In this document: positions 8,797 through 18,788 of the stretch, one piece after another
How positions within the stretch are numbered: the first letter of the stretch is position 1
How the letters are laid out: every line of letters starts with the position of its first letter
Assembly: GCF_036323495.1 (NCBI RefSeq)
Contig: NZ_AP028947.1
Coordinates: 2,604,001-2,668,000 of the forward strand
From: Limnobacter thiooxidans
Lineage (GTDB): Bacteria > Pseudomonadota > Gammaproteobacteria > Burkholderiales > Burkholderiaceae_B
Length of the DNA stretch: 64,000 bases
Reading direction: 5' to 3'
Made by a program: the position numbers and the translations under genes
The notes under the pieces: model-generated
The model's database searches: none
Told to the model about the DNA's origin: nothing
What the model saw: the letters and a program-made list of their open reading frames with translations, nothing else

Positions 8797-10748
8797 TCGG
8801 AAGAAAGTGCTACAACAGGTTTCAGCATGGCAGCCTTGCGAGCTGGCAAAAACCCGAATACAAGGCCTGTGGCAAATGCACAGCCAAAGGCAAGAAGAAC
8901 GGGGGCCACGGAATACTTCACGGGCATGGTGCCGCTCCAGTCGATGAGAAAGGCCACCCCAAGCCCGATGGCCGTGCCCGCTAGTCCGCCAATGGAAGAC
9001 ACCACCAGCGACTCAATCAGAAACTGTTGGAGGATGTTGCGCGTTCTGGCTCCGGTGGCCATTCGAATTCCAATCTCGCGTGTACGTTCCGTCACACTGA
9101 CCAGCATGATGTTCATCACACCAATGCCACCCACCAGCAAGGAAATTGCTGCAATTGAACCCAACAGCACAGTCATCGTGTCCTGCGTTTCAGTGGCTGT
9201 GTCGATAATGGACGCCATGTTGCGAATCTGGAAATCCACCACGCCATGCCTTTCAGTCAGCAAGGTTTCAATGTCGGCCTGGGTGTCGTCAATCTGCTTC
9301 ACGTCCTGAACTGCCACCGTGACATTGCGCAAAAAACGCTGACCTGAAAGCCGCAACTGGCTGGTGCCATACGGCACAATCACCACGTCGTCCTGATCCT
9401 GCCCATTGGGCGAGGCGCCTCGCGTGCTCATTACCCCCACCACCTGAAAGATCAGGTTGTTGACCAGAATGTATTCCCCAAGCGGTGATTCATTGCCAGG
9501 AAAAAGAGCATTGGCCACAGTCTTTCCCAGCACGGCCACCGTGGCATATTCCCGTTCATCGTCCTGTGTGAAAAAGGTGCCGCGTTCAACCGGCCAGTTA
9601 CGCGCCAAAGGATACTTCGCAGAAGTCCCCAACACCGATGTGGAATAATCACGGTCTTCCATGCGCAAGGTCACATTGGTCGATTGTTCAGGCACAGCAG
9701 CCAACACATTGGGGACTTCCTGATCAATAGCGGTCACGTCGTCAAGAACAAGGGTCGCCGTGCCTGAAAACCCGCGCTGGTTGGGCGCACCAGGACGAAC
9801 CAGCAACAGGTTGGATCCCATGGCGCTGATTTGATCGAGAACCTGTTGCTTGGCGCCATCGCCAATGGCCAGCATGGCAATGACAGAAGCCACACCGATC
9901 ACAATGCCCAACAAGGTCAACAGCGAACGGAATACATTGGCTTTGAGCGCACGGAGTGCTGTTTTTCCTGCTTCGATCAAATCGGCCATCGCACCGGGTT
10001 TGTGGTTCTGAATGTCATGCAATGAGGATTGGGCGGCACCCGCCACTGGTTTTGAAGGCCCCGGGTCGGACACCACCACACCATCCTTCACCTCGATCAC
10101 CCGCCGCGCGTGGGCAGCCACTTTGGGGTCGTGCGTGATCAAGATAACGGTGTGCCCCTGTGAAGCAAGTTCTTCCAGCAACACCATGACATCGGCCCCG
10201 CTTTTGCTGTCCAGCGCACCAGTGGGTTCATCGGCCAGAATAACCTGCCCGCCGTTCATCAGGGCTCGGGCAATCGACACCCTCTGCTGTTGCCCTCCGG
10301 AAAGCTGATTGGGCAAGTGATCCAGCCGCTCGGCCAAACCAAGCCGTGCCAGCAATGCACTGGCCCTTTGCCGCCGGTCTGGTGCGGACACACCCGCATA
10401 CACGGCCGGCACTTCAACGTTTTCAACAGCTGAGTTGGTACCGATCAGGTTGTAACTTTGAAACACGAAACCAAAAGCCTGTCGGCGCAATTCAGCCAGA
10501 TCATCCATTCCCAAGACACTGACATCCTGCCCGCGAAAACGGTAGATGCCGGCGCTGGGCTGATCCAGGCAACCGAGGATATTCATCAAAGTGGATTTTC
10601 CAGAACCCGATGACCCCATGATGGCCACAAACTCGCCAGCATGAATTTGCAGGTCTACGCCGTGGAGAACCTGCACGGAAAGTTCACCGGTTTGATACAC
10701 CTTGGTTACACCGGCCAACTCAATCAATGGGGAAGCGATGTCGTTCAT
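8793..10748 (-). CDS. macB: MacB-type ABC transporter, fused ATPase and permease
   Basis: 651 residues, normal for MacB. The N-terminal ABC domain has Walker [10 protein letters not shown] (about residue 45), signature LSGGQQQRV, and Walker [14 protein letters not shown]. It is followed by the first membrane helix near 275, a large periplasmic MacB_PCD domain, and three C-terminal helices of the FtsX permease domain. MacB is a mechanotransmission ABC pump that drives export of substrates from the periplasm through an outer-membrane factor. Close relatives (PvdT) act in siderophore secretion or recycling, which fits the iron genes on both sides but is not proven. Start and stop overlap macA and the OMF gene by four bases each. 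Confidence 0.93.
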   Translation of the reverse strand: MNDIASPLIELAGVTKVYQTGELSVQVLHGVDLQIHAGEFVAIMGSSGSGKSTLMNILGCLDQPSAGIYRFRGQDVSVLGMDDLAELRRQAFGFVFQSYNLIGTNSAVENVEVPAVYAGVSAPDRRQRASALLARLGLAERLDHLPNQLSGGQQQRVSIARALMNGGQVILADEPTGALDSKSGADVMVLLEELASQGHTVILITHDPKVAAHARRVIEVKDGVVVSDPGPSKPVAGAAQSSLHDIQNHKPGAMADLIEAGKTALRALKANVFRSLLTLLGIVIGVASVIAMLAIGDGAKQQVLDQISAMGSNLLLVRPGAPNQRGFSGTATLVLDDVTAIDQEVPNVLAAVPEQSTNVTLRMEDRDYSTSVLGTSAKYPLARNWPVERGTFFTQDDEREYATVAVLGKTVANALFPGNESPLGEYILVNNLIFQVVGVMSTRGASPNGQDQDDVVIVPYGTSQLRLSGQRFLRNVTVAVQDVKQIDDTQADIETLLTERHGVVDFQIRNMASIIDTATETQDTMTVLLGSIAAISLLVGGIGVMNIMLVSVTERTREIGIRMATGARTRNILQQFLIESLVVSSIGGLAGTAIGLGVAFLIDWSGTMPVKYSVAPVLLAFGCAFATGLVFGFLPARKAAMLKPVVALSSE

Positions 10749-12061
10749 CGACGGCCACCGCCAACGCCACCACCGAGGCCGCCGGGTTGCATGCCCATGC
10801 CCCCAGGCATGCCTCCCGAATTGCGGGCTTGTCCGTCGCGCGAATTGGCGGCTGAGTTAGCCGCTGGCTTGTCCGCTGCGCGCACTCCTGCGACGACCTT
10901 CTCACCCTCGACCAGCCCCGATAAAACTTCGGCTTGAATCCGGGTACTCATACCCACGGTCACTTCACGAACTTCTGTTTCGCCCTTAGCCTTCATGACC
11001 TTGACCGTGGCCTTTCGAGGCTGGTTGGACGTCTCGGCCTTGTTGCTTTTCTTGCGATCGCCCTGCTCAAAAGTAAGCGCAGACACCGGCACAAACAACA
11101 CATCGCTGACTTCATTGACAATGAACATGACCTGCGCGGTCATTTGCGTCATCAACTGGCCATTGGAATTGGGCACATCAAACAAGGCGTTGTACAACAC
11201 CACGTTGTTGGTCACAGTCGGGGTTGGGTCGATTTTGCGCAGCTCGCCGTACCAGCGCCTGTTCTTTCCACCCAGCGTGGTGAAATACACCTTCATGCCA
11301 CTGCGCAATCGGCCCACATCCGCTTCCGACACCTGCGCCTGAACGGTCATGACCGACAAGTCAGCCACCCGCATCAGGTTGGGGGCCGACTGGTTGGCGT
11401 TCAGGGTTTGACCCCGTTTTGCCGTAATGCTGACCACCGTGCCGGCCATCGGTGAAACAATCCGGCTAAACTTCAGATTGGTCTGTTCCACGCGAATGCC
11501 CGCCTGAAGCTGGTCAATCTGGGCCTTTAACGCTTCAATTTGCAAAGCTGCCGCACGCTGCGCGGTGTCTGCATTTTGCATGGCCTCTTCAGTGGTGGCA
11601 TCCTCGGTCATCAGGTTTTTCTGACGCTGAAAATCACGCTGTGCTTTTACAAAATTGACCTCGCGTTCCGCCAGTGTTGCGCGTTGAGCACGCAACTGGG
11701 CCTGGCTGGCTTCCACGCGGGCTGCAGACACTTCTGCATCAATTTCAGCCAGCAAATCACCAACCTTCACCTCGCTGCCCACTTCCACATGAATGCGGCT
11801 CAACTGCCCTGAAACCTGCGCACCCACATCCACAAAATCCCGGGGTTGCAACACCCCGGTGGCGGTAACCTTGTCTTCAATGTCGCCGCGTTGCACCTCG
11901 GCAACAATGTAGTCTTCACCTGGATTCTGTCCTGCCTTCCATTTGGAATAGCCCCACCAGGCGAGAGGTGAAATAGCAATGACAGCCAACAAAATCTTGA
12001 CTACTGCACGCGTGGAGAAGGCACGCGAACCAATGCCTGAACCGCCAAGTTTAAATTTCAT
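10745..12061 (-). CDS. macA: MacA-type periplasmic adaptor subunit
   Basis: A 438-residue HlyD/RND-type membrane fusion protein. There is one membrane anchor at about 20-38, a lipoyl-like domain ([19 protein letters not shown]), an alpha-hairpin of coiled coil (about 105-195), the second lipoyl half and a beta-barrel domain. The C-terminus is an unusual Gly/Met-rich tail ([19 protein letters not shown]) after residue 415. MacA links MacB to the outer-membrane duct and stimulates its ATPase. It is the first gene of macA-macB-OMF, which overlap by ATGA at both junctions. Confidence 0.92.
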   Translation of the reverse strand: MKFKLGGSGIGSRAFSTRAVVKILLAVIAISPLAWWGYSKWKAGQNPGEDYIVAEVQRGDIEDKVTATGVLQPRDFVDVGAQVSGQLSRIHVEVGSEVKVGDLLAEIDAEVSAARVEASQAQLRAQRATLAEREVNFVKAQRDFQRQKNLMTEDATTEEAMQNADTAQRAAALQIEALKAQIDQLQAGIRVEQTNLKFSRIVSPMAGTVVSITAKRGQTLNANQSAPNLMRVADLSVMTVQAQVSEADVGRLRSGMKVYFTTLGGKNRRWYGELRKIDPTPTVTNNVVLYNALFDVPNSNGQLMTQMTAQVMFIVNEVSDVLFVPVSALTFEQGDRKKSNKAETSNQPRKATVKVMKAKGETEVREVTVGMSTRIQAEVLSGLVEGEKVVAGVRAADKPAANSAANSRDGQARNSGGMPGGMGMQPGGLGGGVGGGRR

Positions 12062-12167
12062 CGTGATGACTCTTCAGTGGGAATTGACCGATGCTTGGCT
12101 AAGATGGCTACCACTTCGGGTCCCCGCCACAGTCGCGTGTCGGGGTGATTGGATTATGGCGTGAAGA

Positions 12168-12194
12168 AGGGTTTGCCGGTGTGAATCAAACCCT
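12168..12194 (-). terminator. possible weak terminator after the solute-binding protein gene
   Basis: Perfect 8-bp arms AGGGTTTG/CAAACCCT with an 11-nt loop lie 40 bases past the stop of the solute-binding protein gene. In the direction of transcription the stem is followed by TTCTTC rather than a full U-run, so termination would be inefficient. Confidence 0.4.
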
Positions 12195-12233
12195 GTTGAA
12201 CATTTCTTTACTCAAGTTTACTCGGCGACATGT

Positions 12234-13346
12234 TTACTCGACATTGGTGCTGCACTCGGCAGCACTGGGGGTGTGGTGGCAACGCACCTTTTTAAGCAAG
12301 CTCATCATTCCCTTGTCGTACACGCCGTCTTGCGTCAGTTGCACGCGGGCCTGCTGCATCATGACGTTGTACTTTTCCTGGTCTGCAGGGGTCACATTCA
12401 TCCAGTACTTGGCAGGCACCTGCTTTTCGATTGTTTTCACGGCATCCAGTGCCTGGTCGATGAAACCCAAACCGAACTTGCGCATTTTCTTCAAGCGATC
12501 GTCCAGGTCGGGTACTTCCTTTTCCAGACGGGTGCGGTTGATGATGGCCGAGCCGGTCACGTTCAACAAGGGCATTCTGTACACGCCACCCTTGGTACCC
12601 AAGCCGCGGTACAGTTCCAGCGGGGCAAAAGCCACCGCAGGTGCGGCCACAATGTCGACCACACCATTGTTGAATTTCTGCGCAAAGTTGGTGATGTCGC
12701 TGGGCACAGCTTGCGCACCCAGTTGCTGAATCATTTTCGACTGGCTTTTGTCCCAATCCATTACAGCCACTTTTTTACCTGCCGCTTTTTCGATTGAATC
12801 AATGGCGCGGTCGTTGACCATCACGTAAGCCGCACCCAAGGGGGCCATGCCCACCACCTGGTACTTGCCCTGAATGGATTTTTCATACAACGCGTCATTG
12901 CCCATCAAGACCTGCAAGGCAGTTTTCACATGGTCATAGGAAGGCAACGCACCGACGGCATCAAAACTGCCCATGAATGAATTGAACAGCCGCGCACGCA
13001 AGGTGGTGATGCCCACCGCTTCACACTGCCCGGTGCGAAACGACTCCGTGGCCACGGTTTCATTCGTATGTGGAATCAACTCGGCAAACACATTCCACTT
13101 GCGCGCTTCCAAAGCCACGTCTTGCGCAATGCTGAACACGGGGCCTGCTTTGCCCAGAATGTCAAAAATGCAAATCTTGATGTGCAGTGGCTTGTCCAGC
13201 GGCTTCATCTCTTTCATCAACTGGCGCGACACACTGCCCACCAAACCCGGCGGCACTTCAACGCCTTTAACCTGTGCGAAAACTGGGCTTGATGAAAAAA
13301 GACTGATCAGAAAAATTGTGGTGGCAGAGAAAAAACGGGCGGGCAT
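12234..13346 (-). CDS. putative periplasmic solute-binding protein
   Basis: 370 residues from the ATG at 13346, preferred over the frame opening at 13448 because TTGGAG lies upstream and a signal peptide (FLISLFSSSPVFA) starts there. The mature protein resembles the TRAP/TctC-like putative solute-binding proteins: KPLHIKICIFDILGKAGPVF early on, KKVAVMDWDKSQS and a domain with many basic residues. No transporter membrane subunit is encoded nearby, so it may serve a distant transporter or a signalling role. The ligand is unknown. A strong dyad lies about 30 bases upstream. Confidence 0.72.
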   Translation of the reverse strand: MPARFFSATTIFLISLFSSSPVFAQVKGVEVPPGLVGSVSRQLMKEMKPLDKPLHIKICIFDILGKAGPVFSIAQDVALEARKWNVFAELIPHTNETVATESFRTGQCEAVGITTLRARLFNSFMGSFDAVGALPSYDHVKTALQVLMGNDALYEKSIQGKYQVVGMAPLGAAYVMVNDRAIDSIEKAAGKKVAVMDWDKSQSKMIQQLGAQAVPSDITNFAQKFNNGVVDIVAAPAVAFAPLELYRGLGTKGGVYRMPLLNVTGSAIINRTRLEKEVPDLDDRLKKMRKFGLGFIDQALDAVKTIEKQVPAKYWMNVTPADQEKYNVMMQQARVQLTQDGVYDKGMMSLLKKVRCHHTPSAAECSTNVE

Positions 13347-13375
13347 TGTGTTGCTCCAAAGTAAAGGGGAAGTAC

Positions 13376-13432
13376 TGCAACACAGATGTAACTGAGCGGT
13401 TACATGTTGCATCACCCTACCCACCTGGTCAA
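13376..13432 (-). promoter_or_regulatory. candidate promoter with long dyad upstream of the solute-binding protein gene
   Basis: On the minus strand a TTGACC -35-like hexamer (13427-13432) is followed after 17 bp by the weak -10-like CAACAT, which is embedded in a dyad: GTTACAT/ATGTAAC (7 bp, loop 6) extended by GTTGCA/TGCAAC after a 4-nt bulge (13376-13411). The stem is not followed by a T-run, so it is more likely an operator or leader hairpin than a terminator. Confidence 0.42.
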
Positions 13433-13469
13433 CATTGCACTGCAGCACCCTCTTCCTGTAACAGGCTCC

Positions 13470-13634
13470 CTAAATTTTTCTGCTCACGCACAGGCCCAGC
13501 ACCGTCACGCCACCTAGCGAAAGCCATGACAAATAATCCCATGCACCCTCGCCCAACAACGCTGTAACTAGGCCTGCTGTTGTCGCAAACCCAACTGCAA
13601 TGGGCCAGCCCCACAAACGCATACCCCTGTTCAT
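13470..13634 (-). CDS. small two-helix membrane protein coupled to PepSY gene
   Basis: 54 codons including stop, starting with the ATG at 13634 that overlaps the stop of the PepSY gene (ATGA) and is preceded by AGGTGG. The 53-residue product starts MNRGMRLWG and has two hydrophobic segments (IAVGFATTAGLVTALLG and LSWLSLGGVTVLGLCV), so it should be an inner-membrane hairpin. No family is recognised with certainty. Similar small membrane proteins follow PepSY genes in TonB-receptor operons. The translational coupling is the main evidence that it is real. Confidence 0.65.
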   Translation of the reverse strand: MNRGMRLWGWPIAVGFATTAGLVTALLGEGAWDYLSWLSLGGVTVLGLCVSRKI

Positions 13635-14731
13635 GCTGCCACCTTTCTGTACTTGACCCACCACAAATACAAACCGCTGCCCAACACGATCAGGGTCAGG
13701 ATATCCAGTACAGCCCAGATGATTTTCATCGGCATGCCACCGTAATCACCAAAATGCAAAGGCTGGGAAACCTGCAAAGCTGTGAGATACCAAGGCAGGT
13801 TTTCGCTGGCAGTGACCTGCGCGGTGCTGGCATCCACCAACACAGGCTTGGAGGTGTGCGCGGTAACCGGTTCGCTTCCGCGCAAGAACACACCATAATG
13901 GTGTGGGCTTGAAAAGCCCGTACCGGGAAACGCAATGAACTGAATGGTTCGGTTAGGTTCAAGCGCCAAGGCAGAATCAACCGCCGCCTGCAGTGAACCC
14001 AATTGCTGCAACGGGGCCTTGCCCTTGTAAGGGGCTACCATGTCAGCCAGGTGTGTACGTTGCCAGTTCATGAACAACAGTTCTCCCCAGGCGTTGATTA
14101 CGCCAGTGCCGCCTACCACGAAAAACCACACCAAGGTCACAATGCCCAAGGCGTTGTGAATGTCCAGCCACTTGGTGGATTTTTCCTTGTGACGACGCAC
14201 TTCGACAAAACCCAGCTTACGCATGAAAGGCGCATACAACACCACGCCTGAAACCAGTGCAATCAAAAGTAAAAAGCCCATGAGACCCAGAAAAATCATT
14301 CCGGGCAAACCGGCAAATAGGTCCACGTGCAGGCTTTCAATGAAGTGCATCACTCCGCCTTCCAGCGCGGGCTCGGCCACAACAGCACCGGTGCGGGCGT
14401 CCACCGCCACCTGCTTCAAGCCTTCTTCCAGGTGCGCCGCCTTGGACAAGGTGACGTACCACACCCGATCGTCGTCCATGTCTTGGGATACAAACATGCC
14501 CACCTTGTCCGGGTACTGCGCAATGGCAATGTCCATCACGCGGTCCAGGCTGATGCGTGGGTGGTCTGCAGGCAACTCGGCGGGCTCCACATCGGCACCC
14601 GTCAGGTGTGCAATTTCATGTTCAAAAATCAGGGGCAAGCCGGTGAGCCCCAGAATCAACATGAACACCGTGCACACCAGGCTGGTCCATTTGTGCAGCC
14701 ACACCCAGGTGCGGATGGATTGCTTGGTCAT
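13631..14731 (-). CDS. PepSY-associated TM protein (PiuB/FoxB-like)
   Basis: A 366-residue inner-membrane protein with four membrane segments (about 10-32, 142-165, 195-220 and 335-358) and a periplasmic PepSY part between the first two. His residues sit at membrane positions (WLHKW, FEHE, ESLHVD, LDIHNALG), the pattern of siderophore-iron reductases such as FoxB. It probably releases iron from the siderophore brought in by the receptor encoded three bases upstream. It lies in a Fur-boxed unit of receptor, PepSY and small membrane protein. Confidence 0.85.
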   Translation of the reverse strand: MTKQSIRTWVWLHKWTSLVCTVFMLILGLTGLPLIFEHEIAHLTGADVEPAELPADHPRISLDRVMDIAIAQYPDKVGMFVSQDMDDDRVWYVTLSKAAHLEEGLKQVAVDARTGAVVAEPALEGGVMHFIESLHVDLFAGLPGMIFLGLMGFLLLIALVSGVVLYAPFMRKLGFVEVRRHKEKSTKWLDIHNALGIVTLVWFFVVGGTGVINAWGELLFMNWQRTHLADMVAPYKGKAPLQQLGSLQAAVDSALALEPNRTIQFIAFPGTGFSSPHHYGVFLRGSEPVTAHTSKPVLVDASTAQVTASENLPWYLTALQVSQPLHFGDYGGMPMKIIWAVLDILTLIVLGSGLYLWWVKYRKVAA

Positions 14732-14734
14732 GAC

Positions 14735-16894
14735 TTAGAAATCCAGTGAAGCAGACACCGTCAGGGTGCGTGGGTTGCCAATGGTCAAATAGCCTGCGCC
14801 GGGAAAGCCTCCGGCCGAAGCCCAGTAGTTGCGGTCGGTCAGGTTGTCGAGCCGCGCGCGCAGGGTCAGCGCCTGCTCATTGCCAACCGGCATCGTGTAA
14901 CGAACACCCAGATCAAAGCGAGTCCATGAAGGCAGTTCCTGTGTGTTGGCTGCATCTGCATATTGAGTGCTGGTGTACAAAGCGCGGGTTTCAAACGCCA
15001 GGCCCTTCAACTGCTCCGGGCTCCATTCCACGCCCACATTGGCTTGTGTAGACGGTGCACCGATTGCATCGCGGCCATTGGCATCCGTGTTCAGAAAACT
15101 CACGCCACCCAACACGGTGACGGTTTTGCTGGCCTTGCCAAAAGCCATGATCTCAAGGCCTTCATTGCTTTGGTCGCTGATCTGACCGAAAGTGTTGTTG
15201 GCATCCACCCCGTAATTGGGCTTTTCGCTTTGGAAGACCGACACCGAACCACCAATGTTGCCGCCGTCATATTTCAAACCAATCTCGGTTTGCTCGGTTG
15301 TGTAAGGTTTGAAAGCAATGCCTGCATTGGTGACTGGTGCACCGCCCGCACCTGTGGCGGGCGCTTTTTCACCCTGAACCAGGCCTTCGATGTAATTGGC
15401 ATACACCGAATACTGCGGGGTGATTTTGAACACCACGCCAGCCACTGGTGTTGTGGCGCTTTCCGAGTAGTTGTCGGTTTGCGCACCCGTGTTGCCGTTG
15501 AAGGTGGTCGCTTCAATCTGCTGATGACGCGCCCCTACGGTGACCAGCAAGCGATCACTCATGAAGGCCAGGGTGTCGGCCACTGCAACACTGGAAGTTT
15601 CCGTTTTATTCGTGACCAAGGGATTGCCGAACGTACCACTTGGGAACGCACCCAAGGCGGGTTCAGCCACGGCTGTGGGATTGTAAATATTGCCGGCAAA
15701 ACCGGCGAAGCTTGAAAAGTCGAATGCATTTTTCGCTTCATTTTCAAACATGGAAACAGAGGTACTCACCGTGTGTTTCACAGCACCTGTGTTGAACTTG
15801 AAACGCAAGCCCGCTTCCGCGGTTTGAATGGATTCTTCACGCACGTTGGCAAAGCGCAGCGAATTCGTGTCGCCCTGCGTATTGATTACATTCGGGTTGG
15901 CAAAGTTGCCAGACTCCCTGCTTTCACGCAGGCCACCTGCCAACCAGCCCGTCACGGTGTTGTTGAAATCGTATTCAGCGCGTACGGTACCAAAGGTGTC
16001 TTCCGTGTTGGAGAAGGTCCAGGGCTGGGCAACACTGCGGTCTGCGCGTGGCGTGGCCGGAATCGCGACACCCGGGTTGATCGTGATGTTGGGTTGCGAG
16101 CCGCGCAAATTGTGTTCCTGGTAACCCACATCGGCAGATATACGCAGCTTGTCACGGCGGAAATCGGCCCCCACCGCAAACAGGGTGAGTTCACGCGATT
16201 CCCCGTCAATGTTGGTATCGCCATCACGCTTGGCGAATGTGGCACGCAAGCCGGTGGATCCGTCGTTAAAGCGGCGGGCAAAGTCTCCAGCCACATAGGT
16301 TTCCCCGCCCTGCTGAAGCCCGACTGTGGCCTGGTTGATGTCGAAGTTGGGCGCACGTTTGGGTACCACGTTGATGGCACCACCCAAGCCACTGTTGCCA
16401 GGTGCGGCGCCATTCAGAAATGCACTGGTCCCGCGCAACACTTCCACGCGTTCAATAAACTCTGCAGCCAGGTACTGGCGGGGCAACACACCATACAAAC
16501 CGTTGTACGACATGTCGTCGGAATAAATGGGCAGGCCGCGCACCAGATACAACTGCGCAAAGTTGCCAAAGCCACGGGCCACGCGCACAGCCGGGTCGTT
16601 CAACAGCACTTCGCCCACGCTGGCCGCCTGCTGGTCTTGAATCAATTTGGAGGTGTAACTGGTCAGGGAAAACGGCGTGTCCATATTGGATTGCGTACCC
16701 AGCAAACCCACACGTCCACCGGAAGCCACCTGCCCCCCAGCGTATTCCGGCGCCAGGCCTTCTGCCGAGGCATCTGCACTGGCATTGACCTGCACTGCAG
16801 GCAACTCGGCATTCTGCGCCAAGGCATTGGAAGAAATAACAGCCAGCACAGCCAAAGCCAGTGCATTCATTTTTGGGGTTTGGATAGTCATCAT
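14735..16894 (-). CDS. TonB-dependent siderophore receptor
   Basis: About 719 residues from the ATG at 16894 (the frame runs open to a TTG at 16903). A signal peptide (ALALAVLAVISSNALA) is followed by a plug domain with DTPFSLTSYTSKLIQDQQA and RGFGNFAQLYLVRGLPI, VEVLRGTSAFLNG and GAINVVPKRAP, then a 22-strand barrel ending in TVSASLDF. These are marks of the ferric siderophore receptor subfamily. It is followed after three bases by the PepSY gene and preceded by a strong Fur-box match. Confidence 0.93.
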   Translation of the reverse strand: MMTIQTPKMNALALAVLAVISSNALAQNAELPAVQVNASADASAEGLAPEYAGGQVASGGRVGLLGTQSNMDTPFSLTSYTSKLIQDQQAASVGEVLLNDPAVRVARGFGNFAQLYLVRGLPIYSDDMSYNGLYGVLPRQYLAAEFIERVEVLRGTSAFLNGAAPGNSGLGGAINVVPKRAPNFDINQATVGLQQGGETYVAGDFARRFNDGSTGLRATFAKRDGDTNIDGESRELTLFAVGADFRRDKLRISADVGYQEHNLRGSQPNITINPGVAIPATPRADRSVAQPWTFSNTEDTFGTVRAEYDFNNTVTGWLAGGLRESRESGNFANPNVINTQGDTNSLRFANVREESIQTAEAGLRFKFNTGAVKHTVSTSVSMFENEAKNAFDFSSFAGFAGNIYNPTAVAEPALGAFPSGTFGNPLVTNKTETSSVAVADTLAFMSDRLLVTVGARHQQIEATTFNGNTGAQTDNYSESATTPVAGVVFKITPQYSVYANYIEGLVQGEKAPATGAGGAPVTNAGIAFKPYTTEQTEIGLKYDGGNIGGSVSVFQSEKPNYGVDANNTFGQISDQSNEGLEIMAFGKASKTVTVLGGVSFLNTDANGRDAIGAPSTQANVGVEWSPEQLKGLAFETRALYTSTQYADAANTQELPSWTRFDLGVRYTMPVGNEQALTLRARLDNLTDRNYWASAGGFPGAGYLTIGNPRTLTVSASLDF

Positions 16895-16925
16895 GACACT
16901 CAAGTAAAAATAACAATTCCGTAAT

Positions 16926-16944
16926 TATAATGATAATAATTACT
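16926..16944 (-). promoter_or_regulatory. Fur-box-like operator of the TonB receptor-PepSY operon
   Basis: TATAATGATAATAATTACT on the + strand agrees with the Fur consensus at 15 of 19 positions and is surrounded by further NATWAT hexamers (AATTATAATGATAATAATT). It lies 30-50 bases before the receptor start and about 80 bases before the divergent permease gene, so it could in principle affect both. Confidence 0.78.
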
Positions 16945-17025
16945 ATTTATAATAATTAAAGTTAAATTGCGAACTGTTCTGCTTTTCCGCTACAGTGCCC
17001 ATGCCTTGTTCACCGCCATTTTTCA

Positions 17026-18264
17026 ATGACTGACTTTCAACAAACCGTGGTGCTGTGTTGCTTTGTCCTCACCTACTGGGTCATGGCCACCGGCAAACTA
17101 CCGGGCTTGCGCATTGACCGCGCAGGCATTGCACTGGCCGCTGCAGGCCTGCTGCTGGCCCTGAACATCGTGGTGCCCAGCGAATTGATGAACATCATCG
17201 ACTTGCCAGTGTTGATCACGCTCTTTTCCCTGATGGTGGTGGGCGCGCACCTTGAACAGGCCAAAGTATTCGACCTGTTGACCCGAAAACTGGCTGCACC
17301 CGGCATGACACCACACCGATTGCTCGCCGTGGTCATTGCCCTGAGCGCCCTCTTCTCCATGCTGCTGGTCAATGACATCGTGGTGTACGCTTTCGCGCCC
17401 ATTCTGTGCACGGTGTGCCTGCACCGGGGTTTCGACCCCAAGCCCCAATTGCTCGGCATGGCGGCTGCATCCAATGCCGGTTCTGCCGCCAGCCTGATCG
17501 GCAACCCGCAAAACATTCTCATCGCGGAAGTCGGGCAGTTGGTGTTCATTGAACATTTCCTGTTTGCAGCAGTGCCCGCGCTGCTGACACTGGTGGTGAT
17601 TTATGGCGTGCTGTGCGGGGTGTTTCGACACGAGGTGAGTGAACAAGACAATGAGCGAATTGACGGGCAAAACCTGCCAGGCACACGTTTGGACAAAACG
17701 GGCGTGACTTTGCCAACGGTCGGTTTGCTGATCATTGTGCTCGCTTACCTGCTGATGCCAGAACAAGGCTGGCAAGTCGCCTTGGGGGTGGCAGTACTGC
17801 TGACGATTTTCGGAAGGCTGAACACCCGTGAATTGTTGCCAGCCCTTGATATTTCGCTGCTGGTCATGATTGCGGGCTTGATGGTGGTCACCGGCAGTTT
17901 CAGTGAACTGCCGCAGCTTTCACACATCATGAACCAGGTTGAACAGGCTGGTTTGCTGCCCAACACGGTGTGGCCCAGCGTGGTGTTTTCCACTGTGGCC
18001 AGCAACACTATTGGCAATGTGCCCGCCGTGGTGTTGCTTCTCAAAGTCACTGATTCATTAAACACCGAAGCCCTGCACATGCTGGCCCTGTTTTCTACGC
18101 TGGCGGGCAATCTGCTTTTAACCGGCAGCCTGGCCAATATCATCACCGCTGAACGCGCCGGGCAGCAGGGAATTCACCTGGGGTTTGCCGATTTCGCGCG
18201 CATGGGTGTGGCCGTGACATTCATCAGCATGGCCTTAGCAGCCGCTTGGGTGATCGGATTCTGA
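17026..18264 (+). CDS. SLC13/ArsB-superfamily anion or cation permease
   Basis: A 412-residue polytopic membrane protein with about 11 helices. The segment SNAGSAASLIGNPQNILI near residue 148 is the N-terminal hairpin signature of the ion transporter superfamily (ArsB, CitT, NhaD, YbiR). A related pattern (STVASNTIGNVPAVVLLLK) near 325 shows the internal repeat. The substrate cannot be assigned: a dicarboxylate, sulfate, arsenite or sodium ion are all possible. It is a single gene, divergent from the TonB receptor. Confidence 0.82.
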   Translation: MTDFQQTVVLCCFVLTYWVMATGKLPGLRIDRAGIALAAAGLLLALNIVVPSELMNIIDLPVLITLFSLMVVGAHLEQAKVFDLLTRKLAAPGMTPHRLLAVVIALSALFSMLLVNDIVVYAFAPILCTVCLHRGFDPKPQLLGMAAASNAGSAASLIGNPQNILIAEVGQLVFIEHFLFAAVPALLTLVVIYGVLCGVFRHEVSEQDNERIDGQNLPGTRLDKTGVTLPTVGLLIIVLAYLLMPEQGWQVALGVAVLLTIFGRLNTRELLPALDISLLVMIAGLMVVTGSFSELPQLSHIMNQVEQAGLLPNTVWPSVVFSTVASNTIGNVPAVVLLLKVTDSLNTEALHMLALFSTLAGNLLLTGSLANIITAERAGQQGIHLGFADFARMGVAVTFISMALAAAWVIGF

Positions 18265-18347
18265 ATCGCGAGTATCGCTCGAACTCGGGTTAAGCTCGGT
18301 GTACTGCAACTGAATTTCATTGAAACTCAACCCAGTGGAGGAAAAAA

Positions 18348-18770
18348 ATGGATGCAATCAAGGCACTTCTCGAATCCTGGAAACAAGCTGTACTCGAAGA
18401 AAATCTGGACAAGATCATGAGCCACTACAGCGATAATGTAGTGGCCTTCGATGCGATTATGAAGCTCCAGTTTGTTGGCAAAACCAACTACGCCGCACAC
18501 TGGAAAGAATGCTTGAACATGTGCCCGGGCGGTATAGTGTTTGAGCTTCATGACCTGGCCATTCACCATGCCAATGACGTGGCGTTTTGCCATTACCTGA
18601 CACGCTGCGGATCAGTTGAAGACTTCGGAAAAGAAAACGCCAGCTGGATGCGCGCTACCGTCTGCCTGCGCTTGCAGCAAGGTGAATGGAAAATTGTGCA
18701 TGAACATTTCTCGGCACCCTTCGATCCGGAAACCAGTAAGGCAATTTTCGATACACAGCGGGTGAGCTGA
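18348..18770 (+). CDS. SnoaL/NTF2-like family protein
   Basis: 140 residues with the cone-shaped NTF2 fold pattern: an N-terminal helix pair (IKALLESWKQAVLEENLDKIMSHY), the core VVAFDAI and the C-terminal VCLRLQQGEWKIVHEHFSAPFD, typical of the YybH/ketosteroid-isomerase-like group. GGAGG AAAAAA precedes the ATG. It is small, cytosolic and without visible catalytic assignment. It stands alone between the permease and the convergent phosphatase gene. Confidence 0.75.
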   Translation: MDAIKALLESWKQAVLEENLDKIMSHYSDNVVAFDAIMKLQFVGKTNYAAHWKECLNMCPGGIVFELHDLAIHHANDVAFCHYLTRCGSVEDFGKENASWMRATVCLRLQQGEWKIVHEHFSAPFDPETSKAIFDTQRVS

Positions 18771-18788
18771 TTCATCAGGGTCAGCTCA

